Below are positions 9,464 through 21,361 of a stretch of 64,000 nucleotides of DNA, piece by piece (the stretch's first letter is position 1; each line of letters opens with the position of its first letter). The notes beneath the pieces were generated by a model that was given only the letters and a program-made list of their open reading frames with translations, did not search any database and had not been told where the DNA came from. The position numbers and the translations under genes are program-made. The stretch is taken from NCBI GenBank assembly GCA_021018995.1, contig CM037591.1, forward strand, positions 69,033,901-69,097,900. The letters are read 5' to 3'. The DNA comes from Chloranthus sessilifolius (lineage: Eukaryota > Streptophyta > Magnoliopsida > Chloranthales > Chloranthaceae).

Positions 9464-11946
9464 ATGGGAAAAGCGGAGAAATCATTGGCTGCCATGTTCC
9501 CAAAATCCTTTGCTAAGAAAGTTAGCAAACCTACCCGAAAAGGGAAAACCAAAACCTCAGCCAAAAGAAAACTATCAATGGATAAAGCGGATAGGGTGGA
9601 GAAAGGGAAGAAAGTGAGACATGAGGAACCCATCCCTGCAGCTGCTAGTCTTGAGCCTGAGCTTCCTCCTCTGCCTATAGATTTGGTACTGCCAAATCCA
9701 TTTATTGAAGCTCAGAAGCTAATTCCTGAGCTGATTGTGGATGAAACTTTTTTCGTCAACGAACCAGATTGTCTGCTATCTCTAAGATACATGAGAGATG
9801 CCTCACTAAGCAATATCCTTACCCCTCTGCCAGAGAAAATTTACCCGCGAATGGTGAAGTTATGGTACCAAAACCTGGTAAAAGTCACTAAAAGAGATGT
9901 TGATGTCCCTACCCTGGTTATCTTTATTGATGATTGCGATCTAACTGCCACATTTGAAGACATAGGGAATGCTTTGGGGATACCCTTCCAATTTGATCCT
10001 TCGTCCATTACACTGTAAACCTCCTTTCGAGAAATGGCTGCACATTTAACCCAAGGAATTGTTGGCACTAGACAGTCCATCATGAGGAGAGACCTAGCCT
10101 CCCAATTTTTATTGATGGATTCCATTTTGAGGGGAAGTTTTTATGTCACCAGGCACAGCCAAGAGAGGAAAACACCAATTCTAGAGGCTCTCTTTCATTT
10201 TTCTAAGGGGTAGTTTTTCAATGCCCCTATGTTAATTTTTGAAGCCATGGCTGATATTAATGCCAAGTTGAAAAAGGAGCAGAAATTAGTTGGACTCCCA
10301 TTTGGTAGATTGATCACAGCCCTCCTCAGAGCCAAGTTTGACATTGAAGACCAGGAGCCATTTGAAGTCATAGCCCCTCACAATTTTGGGAAAAAGGCTT
10401 GGACTACAAGCCAAGCCATGCTGAAAAGACTGAGAGAGGAAGGTGAACCTGCACCTGTACCTGCAGCTGTTAATGAACCTGCCCCTGCAGCTCCCTTAGA
10501 ACTAGTTTTGCCTGGTCCTGAGGTGACCAGCTCTTTAGCTGCACCAATTCTTGAAGCAGCTCTGCCAGACCCTGTGGTGACCAGCTCTTTAGCTGCACCC
10601 ATTCTTAAAGAAACTATCCTTCCCATGGTGACCAGCTCTTTAGCTGCACCAATTCTTGAGGAAGTTGGCCTTTTACCCTCCTCACCTAGTCCAGCCCCTG
10701 CCACTTCACCTATCCCAGCTGTCCCATCTCCCATACCCACCATTATCCCAATTGTAGATTCCCCCTCTACACCAACCACTCTAATCATACTCACACCACC
10801 AATTTCTCCCACCAATGCCCAAGTTTTGGCTGCAGACTTTATTGCCCAATCTCCCTGCACTCCTCTGCTCCAAAGCCCTTCAAATTCACCTACTCATTCA
10901 GCCCACACACCTGAAGTATCCCATACACCTGAACCTGAGCCTTTCACTACAGAGTCTTATTCCTCATTAATGGGATCTATTTTTGAAACCGTGGGGCTTC
11001 AACCTGTCCCTACACCTGACCCTCATCATTTCACTCACTTACCTACTTCTCCCTTTACAACCATTTCACCCATTGCACCTCCACCATCCACTGCCAGGTC
11101 CACTCGCTATGCACACCTCCTCCACACCTGAATCCATTAACCAAATACTTGCCTACCTCCAATCCATCCAAGCCCAACTACAAATCAACACAAAAAACCA
11201 GTCTGTGACCAATGACCTTCTCCAAACCTTAGCCTCCACATCCCTCACAACTACCATTACCCTGCATCATCAAGTTGATGCCCATGCTACCCAAACAACC
11301 AGAGGTAGTATTGGTTGATCCCCACCCCACCACCACCGCCCATGCTACCCAAACAAACCTCAAGTCCTCTGTTGAGTCCCTTCACCACTCCTCACTTTCT
11401 CTCGAGCAAGCCACTGCATCCGACCTCAAGTCCTCCTTTTGGACACTTCTTCTCCCACTCCCACAGCTGGGATACCTTTGGTCCCCTACCATTCCATTCC
11501 CCTTCCTAGATTTTCCACCCTCAGAAGAGCCATGGAAGAAAATCCATATATCTGTAGAGATGTTCTAAAGGGGTTAGCTGATTTACAAGCCTACATTAGA
11601 ACCCCTTATGAAAACCAGATTCGGAAATTGGAGTTATTTATGAAATTTGAGAGAGAGAAAATGAAGGACATGCTGGGTCAAACTTTTAGATGGTTGAGGA
11701 GCGGCACAAAGGTGACCATGTTGCAAAGCACAATGAGAAAAAACCGAGACCACTAAACTTGGCAAGTACATTGGCCTCACCAAAAAGATCAAATCAGAGG
11801 AATACACTGAACTGCAAAACACAATCCAGGAGAAAGCTAAATCAAGTTCAGACTCCAATACTGATTCTAGTTCTGACTCTGACAGTGACTCCAGTTCTGA
11901 GCCCATTGAACCAACTTATGATAAAGATATTGACCCCAGTTATTAA
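9464..11946 (+). pseudogene. Post-pol (env-like) ORF region, element A second unit
   Basis: Same layout as the first copy: lysine-rich start (MGKAEKSLAAMFPKSFAKK), plant transposon protein-like domain, Pro/Ser/Thr-rich linker, HATQT-containing repeats (less well kept here), helical part and SDSDSD tail. In the linker the phrase VTSSLAAPIL recurs three times. It is a fossil with several breaks, more than the first copy. Confidence 0.7.
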
Positions 11947-13738
11947 AGAACTTTGTACTTATCTGTGTTATGCGTTTGTAATATAAATTCTGGTTTTTCT
12001 TGTGAAATTACTGTGCATTTCTGTCTGTCCTCTTGTCATCATAATTTTTTTTTCTTGCTTGTTTCTCTTCTTTGCTTTGGACCAGTGTGGACCCTGCTCC
12101 CCTTTGGTTTGGGGATGTGACAGAAATATCAATAATCAATAATTGAGTTAACATCAGTACAGCTTATGATCAGTGGAATTTTTTAAAATGAAGTAATTTC
12201 ACACCTGCTGTTTTGAAAAAAAAAAATGAAGAAGTTAAAAACTTTTTGAAATTAATTTCCAGTGTAATTCTAATACTTTCATGAAGTGAATGTCAGGAAA
12301 TTTCCAAAAGAAAATTGATGTTTTAGTAAACCTAAAAAGAGGGAAGACAGTGATGATACACCTCAGGAATTTGATAAAAAAAACCACACCCAGTGAGGTT
12401 TGGGCCTGAAATGTATTCTTTGGAGGTATGAATTGGCAATTTTTTCTGCTTTTAGGACTGATTTGAACCTGCTTACTTGCACTAGAAGTTACACATATCC
12501 AAATTGAAATAATTTGGCAGCACTCGTGATATTAAAGACTTGATGTAAGGCCTCCTTTTGGATAGTTTGAACCTTACAAAGCCCCACCTTTTGAAACTGC
12601 CCTTGATACACACCGTTTGAGCTTTACAAATCTAAGATTTCTTTGAAACCTCATCTAATAGCATCATCAACTTCATTTAGCCTAACCCTCACTCTGAGAA
12701 GTCAGAAGATAAAGGAAGGAAGCTGAAGAAAGGAGAATTGAGTAACAGTTTGACAACAAGAGAAGAATAAAAATTGAAGATAATGATGTATCAGCAGAAG
12801 AAATGTGGCATTCCAGTCAATGCTAATTTGAAAGAAAAAATAATAATAAAAATAAAATAAAAAATGAGAAAAACAAAAAGAGAGAAGGCATTTCATTGGA
12901 AGCTTGAAAAAGAAAGAGAAAAAGATGGCCACTTTGGTTCTGGAAATTCAAAGAAGAAGATGAAAATATGCTGAATTAAAGAAGGTTTGTGTATCACCTC
13001 CTGACCTTGACTGACTTCTCAATTTTGAACACCATTCCACCCCTTTATTCTTGAGAAATTTCTCCCATAAGCCACATTACAACCCCAGTAAAGTCCTTAC
13101 TGATCAATGATGGATTGAGCTATCACATGGAGATAAGAATTTGTGTAATCTATGGTGAAAAGAGTAGTGAATTCTGAACTAAAAGCAATGCCTATGCTCA
13201 TGCTTACAGTCCTATTTGAGGGCTATAACCACTCTTGAGCCATGTGAAATAGTACAACCCTCTTACTTGCATGTTGAGTGAAAATCCTAGTGAGAGTTGG
13301 GTTTGAAATCAACTCATTGGGGTAACATCAAAGCTGGATTCCTAAATAGAAGGCAGGCTGGTCATTAATTTTTCTTGTAAATAACCTTTGACATAAATTG
13401 ACTGAGTGGTAACAAGAATTACAACAGAATTTTAGTTTTGAACTGATGTTTTTCTTGAAAATCTTCTTACAACTTGAGTGATGCAGGTGTGAATAAACAG
13501 ATTGGATGAAAGTTCGCTATAATAGAACTGCAGTGATCTTAACTGATTCATTGAAGAAGTTTGTGGGTACCTTCACTGAAAACCCTCAGAAGACTTCACT
13601 CCTCCACTAGGGATCACCTAGGAGTTTAAAAGGCTTGTTGCATATGCTAAATGCAACTGTGCTCCCTACAAAAGTGGCTGTTTACTTTGTTTTTATTTGG
13701 CTTTGCTCAGGGACTAGCAAAGCTTAGGTTTGGGGGTG
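11947..13738 (+). other. 3' noncoding module, element A second unit
   Basis: Counterpart of 4624-6414. It includes the internal polypurine-like motif (12104-12119), the conserved block with hairpin arms at 13637-13643 and 13651-13657 (loop ATGCTAA), and the main polypurine tract AGGTTTGGGGGTG at 13726-13738. No gene is seen. Confidence 0.75.
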
Positions 13739-15588
13739 TGTTGAGAACTGGAAAATACCATTTTTCACCCCTCAACCTGAGTCTTGATAGACCTTTGAGA
13801 GAACTAAATAAGTGTTCTAAGTGCTTGTGTTTCAGCTAACAATAAAGACAGGCTTAACCATAAAAGCAGCTTAAAAGTGCCAAAAAGATGATAATCCATG
13901 ACGATCCAAAGGAAGAAAGAGAAGGGACAACCTCACTAGCTGTTAAAAGGTCTGAACTGAAGAGGCAAAGACCTGGTCTCAACCCACAAAAGAAGTATGG
14001 AGCAATTCGAACAGAAAAATGCACTACAGAGTACTTTTCGCAAAAAACCTGAACTCTGCGAAAAGAACTAAAAACTCCAGGCTTAGCTTTCGAAGAGCAC
14101 CTGAACTCTTCGAAGAGATGATTGACCTTTTCGAAAAGAAGAGAACTCCATTCGAACAAAACCAGAACATTGCGAAAAGAGCTTCAAGAGTTACAACACC
14201 TTGCGAAAAGTCCCCTAAACTATGCAAAAAGGTATTCTGGAGATTCCCAGCTTTTGCAAGGGCAATTCAATAATCTTTTTCATGTGTCCCAATGCATTTA
14301 AAAACCTAGGGACATTCCAGAGGATTCTAAGCATGAAGCGAAGGCATATTCCACCCCATGTGAGCACCCAGAGATGAAATAACTTGGCGGGAAGTTTTAG
14401 AAACTCTAACAAACTTTCAAAATGCATAACAGAATTGATGCTTTTGTCACCTGATTGGCTGAACCAGATCGAGCAATTTTGATTGGCCAGAACAGATATG
14501 GATCCTTGTGCTCGACTACCATTGGTCGATACAGATCTGAGCACTTATGATTGGTTGATACACATCTGAGATGGACTTAGGGAAAACTATAAATAGACGA
14601 ACCATTTGCCCAATTTGGGCATCCAGATTTTGATTTTCATTCCTATTCCCCCATTTCCAAATCAGATAGTTTGTCTGAAATCCCTGTAATAACCTCACTT
14701 TTACTTGCAATTGAGACCTGTGAGATACTCCTGTAATTCAAAGGAGAGTTGTATTCAAGACTACAAATCTGAGAGCTGTTTAAGCTGTGCTCTGTAATTG
14801 TAATGGGGAATTTGAAAAAGTTGCTGTAAACTGTACATTCTCAATTGGACTCATGTTAAGGGTTCCCTCTGATCTCCTTATTGCATTAGACTCCTTTAGA
14901 TTTACTATTTTTCATGCAATTTCCCTTGATTCATTAATCCTGTGAGAATTAGTGTTTGCAACCTAATCTCTCACGGCATTTGTAGTGATGCTTCTTGTTC
15001 TAAATTAAGGATTTGGATTAAAAGACTATTGGATGGTCTGTGGCCATTAAAGTGGACAGACCATAGCCATAAGCCTAAATCTAATCCTTGAGTTAGATTT
15101 ATTTCTCTTACATCTGTGCTGGTAGCCAGAGGAAGATTGGATCATCCCTCAGTTGAGCTGTAATCTTTCTCATTATATTTCAAGGACCAAATAAAAGTTA
15201 GATATTACTTCTCTATTTTTTATAAGTTGACCTCAAAATTCCCCCAACTCGGATCTGGATCATTTAGTTTAACTTTTACTTTTATCATTTAGTTAATGTG
15301 ACAAATTCAACCTCCCATCTTATGTGCTTTCTAGATAGGATAAGAGGCCAGATCTGGTAGCTCAGATCTGGAGGTTTATCTTGCATTTTAGACAAATTCT
15401 CTGTGAACGATCTTTTACTCACTTACATTTAAAACTTGCTACAATTGGCCCTAATCTTGCAGGCTAATTCACTTCTCTCTGTGCTGATATTTCTTTACTC
15501 TTTTTAATGTTCTAGATTCATTATAACTTAGCAGTTGCAAACCTGTTTTCAAAACACAAATAAATCAAGCACACTTAGAACAACAACA
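13739..15588 (+). repeat. LTR of element A, second unit
   Basis: TGTTG...CAACA, the partner of 6415-8281. It has a TATA box at 14588-14595, a leader hairpin at 15033-15064 with the same arms as the first copy (ATGGTCTGT/ACAGACCAT), and a TTCGAA/GCGAAAAG array at about 14030-14225. Element C gag sequence follows directly. Confidence 0.87.
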
Positions 15589-16541
15589 ACTGGCTGCTTT
15601 AATGCCCAATCTTTTGGACAACAACAATCTGGTGGCTACAATAAACAACTATATGGATACCTGCACCAAAATGCTGGTTACAAATGGAGAGACCACCCAA
15701 ATTTGAGGTGGAGCCAAGACAATTATATGCAGCCACAATAGATGTTGGCCTTACCTCAAAGGCCACAGCAGTAGTTTAATCAGGGTTATGCCCTAAGGTC
15801 AAATTTCTAGCCGCAACAACAGCCCCGTAACAAAATTAATTGGTAGTTCCCCCACCTCAGCCCCGGAGTGCTTCTTTCAAGGACCAGGTTTTGGCCCAAT
15901 TGCAAAGCCTTGGACCTTTGAATCAGACTGTGACTTCTCACACTCAAAACATTAAGAAAATAGAAGAACAGCTGGGCCAAATAGCCAATGCCTTGGGTTA
16001 AAGAGAGGAGGGCAGGTTGCCAAGCCAGCCAGTAGGCAACCCTAAGGGCCAGTATTCGATTGGGGAAGGCTCCTCAAATTTTGAGGGGGTTAATGCCATC
16101 ACAGCCCTAAGGTCTGGCAGGCTGGTAGACAACCAGGTGGAAAAGGAACAAGGAGAGGTCATTCTCAAGGAACTGTCAAGTGAAAGCGATAAGGACTTTT
16201 TTAGAGTACAGAGTCTAGAATTGCCTGCTACCCTTTAACAAGGGAAAAATAAAGAGGCTATAGTTGAGCCTCAGCAGGAAATAAAACAAGAAAAAGGAAA
16301 AAAATAAACGTTCAATCATAGGCTTGCAGCTTAGGAACCAACAGTCCCTCGGCTGCCATTTCCTCAAGCTTTGAGTGGCCCTGCCCCTTTTGATAAGGGG
16401 AATGCACAGATCGAGGAAATGATGGAGACCTTTAAGCAGGTCAAGATAAATTTACCCCTGCTTGATGCAATCCGGTAGGTCCCAGCCTATGCAAAGTTTC
16501 TGAAAGACCTTTGTACTCAGAAAAGGAAGGCCAGAGGCCAT
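15589..16541 (+). pseudogene. Gag 3' remnant and gag-protease linker of element C
   Basis: Gln-rich gag C-terminal part: GGYNKQLYGYLHQNAGYKWR matches GGYNRQPYGYQHQNVGYQWR in the gag of element D. Downstream are the conserved EEQLGQIANALG-like helix (about 15960-16000) and GQYSIGEGSSNFEGVNAITA (about 16045-16100) that lead into the protease. It is a broken fossil with several interruptions; the upstream capsid part lies beyond element A, outside the window. Confidence 0.78.
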
Positions 16542-17138
16542 TTGTCTAAAAAGGTCTTTGCAACTGATATAGTTAATTCTTTATTAACCATGACAATGCC
16601 TGAGAAGTTGCAAGACCCAGGGATACCCACTATTCCCTATATTATTGGTGACCACACGATTGGAAGGGCCCTTTTAGACCTTAGAGCTAGTGTTAACCTG
16701 CTGCCATATAGTGTGTATCAGCAGCTAGGTTTGGGGGAGCTAAAGCCCACCCCCATTATTCTATTGATGGCTGATAGGTCTGAGAGGAAGCCCATGGGAG
16801 TGGTTGAGGATGTCCTAGTGGGGGTAGACAAGTTCTTCTACCCTGCAGACTTCCTTATTTTGGGCATGGACTGCAATAAGAGTACATCTTTGATACCTGT
16901 TATTCTGGGCAGGCCATTCTTGGCCACTGCCAATGCCTGCATTCAGTGCAGGTCTGGGTTCATGGAGGTCACTTTTGTTCATATGAAAGTTGAGCTTAAT
17001 GTGTACAACAGTGCAAAGTACCCTCAGTTGGACAATGAGGAATGCTTTGCAGTGGATGTACTAGAAGAAGTTGTTGAAGAAGAACTGCCCACTCTGCTGG
17101 AGTGGGGCAATATTATCACAAATTTAACTGAAGTTTAG
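16542..17138 (+). pseudogene. Aspartic protease region of element C
   Basis: Retropepsin-like domain of an Athila-type pol. Visible are the active-site region ALLDLRASVNLLPYSVYQQL, the flap-side GVVEDVLVGVDKFFYPADF and the C-terminal hydrophobic ILGRPFLATA motif. The protease would cut the Gag-Pol polyprotein in the particle. The domain is about the usual length and leads directly into the reverse transcriptase. Confidence 0.82.
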
Positions 17139-17141
17139 AAC

Positions 17142-18098
17142 ATGGTAGAGGAAGGAAGCCTAGCTTTAATGTCAGAAGACATGTCCCCATTGAGGTCTTC
17201 TATGGGCTTAGTGCAGCATTTCAATTGGAAACCTACATTGCTGCCCCGTCCTCCAACCCATAATGCACCAATCCTGCCATCCATCCAACAAGCCCCTGAT
17301 TTGGAGCTCAAGAAGCTGCCAGAGACATTGAAATATACTTTCCTTGAGAAAGATGAAAAACTTCCTGTAATTATCTCCTCTTCTCTTATCAGTGAGCAAG
17401 AGGAGGAATTGCTCACAATTTTGAGGAAGCACAAGAAAGCAATTGGCTGGACCATTGCTGATCTAGGAGGGATTGATGCCTCAATCTATATGCATAGGAT
17501 TCATCTAGAGGAGGGCTCAACACCCTTCAGGGAAAGGGAGAGGAAACTGAATCCTCATATGCAGGAAGTGGTCTTGAAAGAAATCATTAAATTACTGGAT
17601 GGTGGGGTAATTTACCCCATTTCTGATTCTGAATGGATGGCACCTATCCAAGTGGTGCCCAAGAAATCTGGCATAACAGTGATCACAACCGAGTCTAGAG
17701 AGTTGATACCAGCCAGGGAGACCACTGGTTGGAGAGTTTGCATCGATTATCGAAAAATCAACTCCAAGACCAGAAAAGACCACTTTCCTCTCCCCTTTAT
17801 TGATCAAATTTTGGATAAGTTGGCTGGGAAGGCTTTTTACTGTTTTCTTGATGTGTACTCGGGGTATAACCAGGTCCCTGTGCACCCTCTGGATCAAGAG
17901 AAAACTACTTTTACTTGTCCTTTTGGCACCTTTGCTTACATAAGGATGCCTTTTAGACTGTGTAATGCCCCAGCCACCTTTCAGAAGTGTATGTATGCAA
18001 TTTTTTCTGATATGATTGACAAATGTTTGGAAAGTTTTATGGATGATTTTTCAATTTATGGGGATAGCTTTGACCAATGTCTGCAACACCTCCATTAG
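17142..18098 (+). pseudogene. Reverse transcriptase region of element C
   Basis: Ty3/gypsy reverse transcriptase. WRVCIDYRKINSKTRKDHFP, FYCFLDVYSGYNQVPVHP, TFTCPFGTFAYIRMPF and the polymerase signature in ESFMDDFSIYG are all visible, in the usual order of RT blocks. An Athila-typical insertion of ~15 residues (TTESRELIPARETTG) precedes the first block. It copies element RNA to cDNA in the cytoplasmic particle. It is a part of the C fossil, with the RNase H region following. Confidence 0.88.
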
Positions 18099-18125
18099 GT
18101 CTTACAAAGATGTGAGGAGGCCAAT

Positions 18126-18914
18126 TTGGTCTTAAGTTGGGAAAAGAGCCACTTCATGGTAACACAAGGAATTGTGTTGGGCCATGTAGTCTCTAAAGAT
18201 GGAATTGAGGTAGACAAGGCCAAAGTTGACCTCATTGTAAATTTTCCCCCTCCAAGAACAGTCAAGAAAATCAGATCTTTCCTTGGACATGCTGGATTCT
18301 ACAGGAGGTTTATCAAAGACTTCAGCAAAATTGCTAAACCATTGTGCCACCTGCTCTGCCAGGATGTGCCCTTTGACTTTTCTGCTAAATGTCTGGAGGC
18401 TTTTGAAACTTTGAAAATTTGCCTCACCTCTGCCCCTGTACTCCAAACACCTGACTATACCCTACCCTTTGAGTTGATGTGTGATGCATCTGACATGGCA
18501 ATAGGTGCTATTTTGGGCCAGAGAAAAGATAAACTGCCTGTGGTCATTGCATATCTCAGCAAATCACTGGCTGAAGCTCAGCTAAACTACACAACAACTA
18601 AGAAAGAACTTCTGGCAGTGGTTTTTGCTGTGGACAAGTTTAGACCTTACCTACTTGGGTCTAAAACTATCATCTTCACTGACCACTTAGCATTAAAGTA
18701 CCTACTGTCCAAGAAGGATGCAAAGCCCAGATTGATTGGATGGATACTCCTGTTGCAGGAGTTTGACATCGAAATCAAGGACAAAAAAGGTGTAGAAAAT
18801 GTGGTGGTTGACCACTTGTCCAGAATTATGTTGGAGAAAGGTGTTGATGACCTTGCTACAAATGATGTCTTCCCGGATGAACAACTGTTTGCCATCCAAT
18901 CTTTAGTTCCATAG
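18126..18914 (+). pseudogene. RT thumb/connection and RNase H region of element C
   Basis: Starts with the gypsy-typical [20 protein letters not shown] and [20 protein letters not shown], followed by RNase [36 protein letters not shown] and [11 protein letters not shown] with its D-E-D acidic residues, and DHLSRI at the end. RNase H degrades the RNA strand during reverse transcription. It belongs to the same fossil pol as the preceding region. Confidence 0.87.
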
Positions 18915-18929
18915 TATGCATATATTGTC

Positions 18930-20204
18930 AATTATCTAGATATAGGCAAGATTCCAGTCCATTGGAGAAAAATGGATAAAGACCTATTTTTCTCACAGGT
19001 CAAATTCTTTTTCTAGGAGGAACCTTGCCTGTACAAGTATTGTGCCAACCAAATCATTTGAAAATGTGTTCCCGAAAGTGATGTCCCCAGTATCCTGGCC
19101 ATGTGCCATGAAAATGCCTGAGGAGGTCATTTTAGTGGGAGAAAAATAGCTGGCAAAGTGTTGTAGTGTGGGTTCTATTGGCCTTCTCTTTTCAGAGATG
19201 CCAATACATAGTGCAAGACCTGTGAAAGATGTCAGAAATTAGGAGGGCTGTCCAAACGAAATTCAATGCCTTTACAGCCCATCCTTGTTGTAGAACTGTT
19301 TGATGTGTGGGGTATTGATTTTATGGGCCCCTTTCCTCCTTCAAATGGTTTTCATTTCATCTTAGTGGCAGTGGATTACGTTTCCAAATGGGTAGAAGCC
19401 ATTGTCACAAGAACAAATGATAATCAGGTTGTCCTCAGATATATAAAGCTGAATATCTTCTCAAGATTTGGCACCCCTAGAGCCATTATCAATGATGGGG
19501 GTAGCCATTTCTGTAACAGAAATTTCGAGAGCTTGCTCAAGAAATACTCTGTCACCCATAGGATTGCTACTCCCTACCACCCACAAACCAGTGGGCAATT
19601 TGAAATTTCAAATAAGAAGATCAAGCACATCCTAGAGAAGACTGTGAGAACTGATAGGAAAGATTGGATTAACAAGCTTAATGATGCACTATGGGCTTAT
19701 AGGACTGCCTATAAGACTCCCATTGGTATGTCCCCAGTTAGACTAATTTATGGCAAGGCCTATCATCTCCCAGTGGAGTTAGTACATAGGGCCTATTAGG
19801 CCATCAAACATTTAAATCTAGACCTAACTTCTGCTGGTCATCATAGGTTGTTGTAGTTGTCTGAATTGGAAGAGCTAAGGATGGATGCGTATGCTAATGC
19901 CAGGATCTACAAGGAAAGGTCCAAAGCTTTCTTTGACAAAGGGCTGTTGAGAAAGAGTTTCATAGCTGGTGAGACGGTTTGGCTGTTTAACTCCAAACTT
20001 AAATTCTTTTCAGGAAAGTTGAAATCTAGATGGGAAGGTCCCTACATTGTCATGCATGTTTCCCCATCTGGTGCAGTGGAAATCAAGGATCCCAAGTCTG
20101 GGAGAACCTTGAAGGTGAATGGTCAGAGGCTTAAGCCTTGCTTTGAAAAACCTGCCGAACCCATGGACACCATTCACTTTCAAGGGGATCCTTCTTTAAA
20201 TTAA
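18930..20204 (+). pseudogene. Integrase region of element C
   Basis: An HHCC-like zinc part lies in 19090-19240, the catalytic core in 19280-19790 ([44 protein letters not shown]), then [19 protein letters not shown] and a C-terminal part ([27 protein letters not shown]) ending at 20204. It is clearly related to the integrase of element A but diverged, so A and C are separate Athila subfamilies. It is a fossil with several breaks. Confidence 0.86.
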
Positions 20205-21361
20205 TCCACAGATGTGTCATTATTGTATCATATGTACTTTGTTTTTGGTAGATTTATCTTACTTTCTTTTGTTTATATTCTCTAGGATTTGTTAGTGGTC
20301 CCATATGATTCTGGACCTATCTGGTTTAAACTTTTGATGCTTGGTTTGATTCTTACTGCTCTTTAATTGATAGTTTTTGTTGAAAGCATAATGTGGGAGG
20401 TTGATTTTTGTTATCCTTGCTTGAATGATTGAGTTTTCATGTGTCTAGAGGTATCCATGGTGAGAGTAATGCCTAGGATCCAACCACAGCACATATACAA
20501 AAGGGCAGAATAGAGAGAACTTGCTCTTTGTTTTATACTTTGCTGTCGTGGGGTCCAAAATGAAGCCTGGGAGACTCTCGTGCACTACAAACAACATACT
20601 TCATCAGCTATCACGAGATTCTAAAACTGTCGCGAGGTTAAAAAGGAAGTCGGGAAGAATTTTGCGCAGTTCACATGGAAACATTCAATGCTGTCGTGAG
20701 ATTAATGTGCACTTGAGAACCTCTCGCGCGATCCACATAGAGCTATTCATTAGTTATCGCGAGATTCATAGGCTATCGCGAGGTTCAGCAGGACACCTGG
20801 GAGACTCTCTCGCAATTCAACAGAAATACTTCATTTCCTGTCATGAGATTCTAAGGTTGTCGCAAGATTCAAAGTGAACCTCAGAGCTTTTTGCATAATC
20901 TAAATGGAGACCTGGGAGCCACTCACACTATTCACATGAATTCAACTCACATTATCGCGCACTCCAAGGTCAATGTGAGAGATTATCGCTCAATCCAAAT
21001 TGAATAAACACCTTCACTAGGTTCATTTCCAATCCCGCGACTAGATGTTCCAAAGCGCGCCGAGCTTCGCGATAAGTATTTTAACCCCACGCTTGGTTCC
21101 TTTTCCAGTATTCTCTTCCTTCTTCCCTCTGTGAAACCATAGCTTCTGGCGCTCTTCCCCCTCGCTCCTCTAGCATCAATCCTACAACTCATCATTCACT
21201 CCACAAATCTACAGAGTTGTTCCTAGCATCACCCCCATCCATTACCCTCTGATCAAAGATCTCGCGGTGCCCTGTGCGTTAAATCAAACCAAACCCTAGG
21301 ATTTCAGGGTAGGCACTTAGATCTCAATTTTTGTTTCTCACATTCGAAGATAGAGTTTGAA
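20205..21361 (+). other. Post-integrase spacer of element C with CGCGAG-type array
   Basis: No gene is seen. About 20560-21080 holds some 15-20 copies of CG-rich short motifs (TCGCGAG, CTCGCGCG, and decayed CGTGAG/CACGAG forms). TCGCGA palindromes are at 20757-20762 and 20776-20781. A TATA-like stretch (taagtattttaacccc, about 21070-21085) and a pyrimidine-rich leader then run to the post-pol ATG at 21362. The layout suggests an internal promoter with the same motif as the LTR. Confidence 0.65.

Larger units (their letters stand above)
8282..15588 (+). mobile_element. Element A, second unit: tandem repeat of the 3' part
   Basis: This unit repeats about 911-8281 in the same order and strand at roughly 95% identity or better: integrase C-terminal part, spacer, post-pol ORF, 3' module, LTR. 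It begins in mid-integrase directly behind the first LTR and ends where gag of element C resumes. The simplest reading is a tandem duplication of one ~7.3 kb segment after A had inserted into C. An alternative is an LTR-sharing pair of elements. Coding parts carry several breaks. Confidence 0.8.

Noticed and set aside
10378-10860. Open minus-strand frame of 160 codons
   Set aside because: It is antisense to the Pro/Ser/Thr-rich part of the post-pol ORF of A, where biased codons keep the opposite strand open. The same holds for minus-strand frames near 3312-3515 and 3858-4082 and plus-strand frames at 35478-36124.
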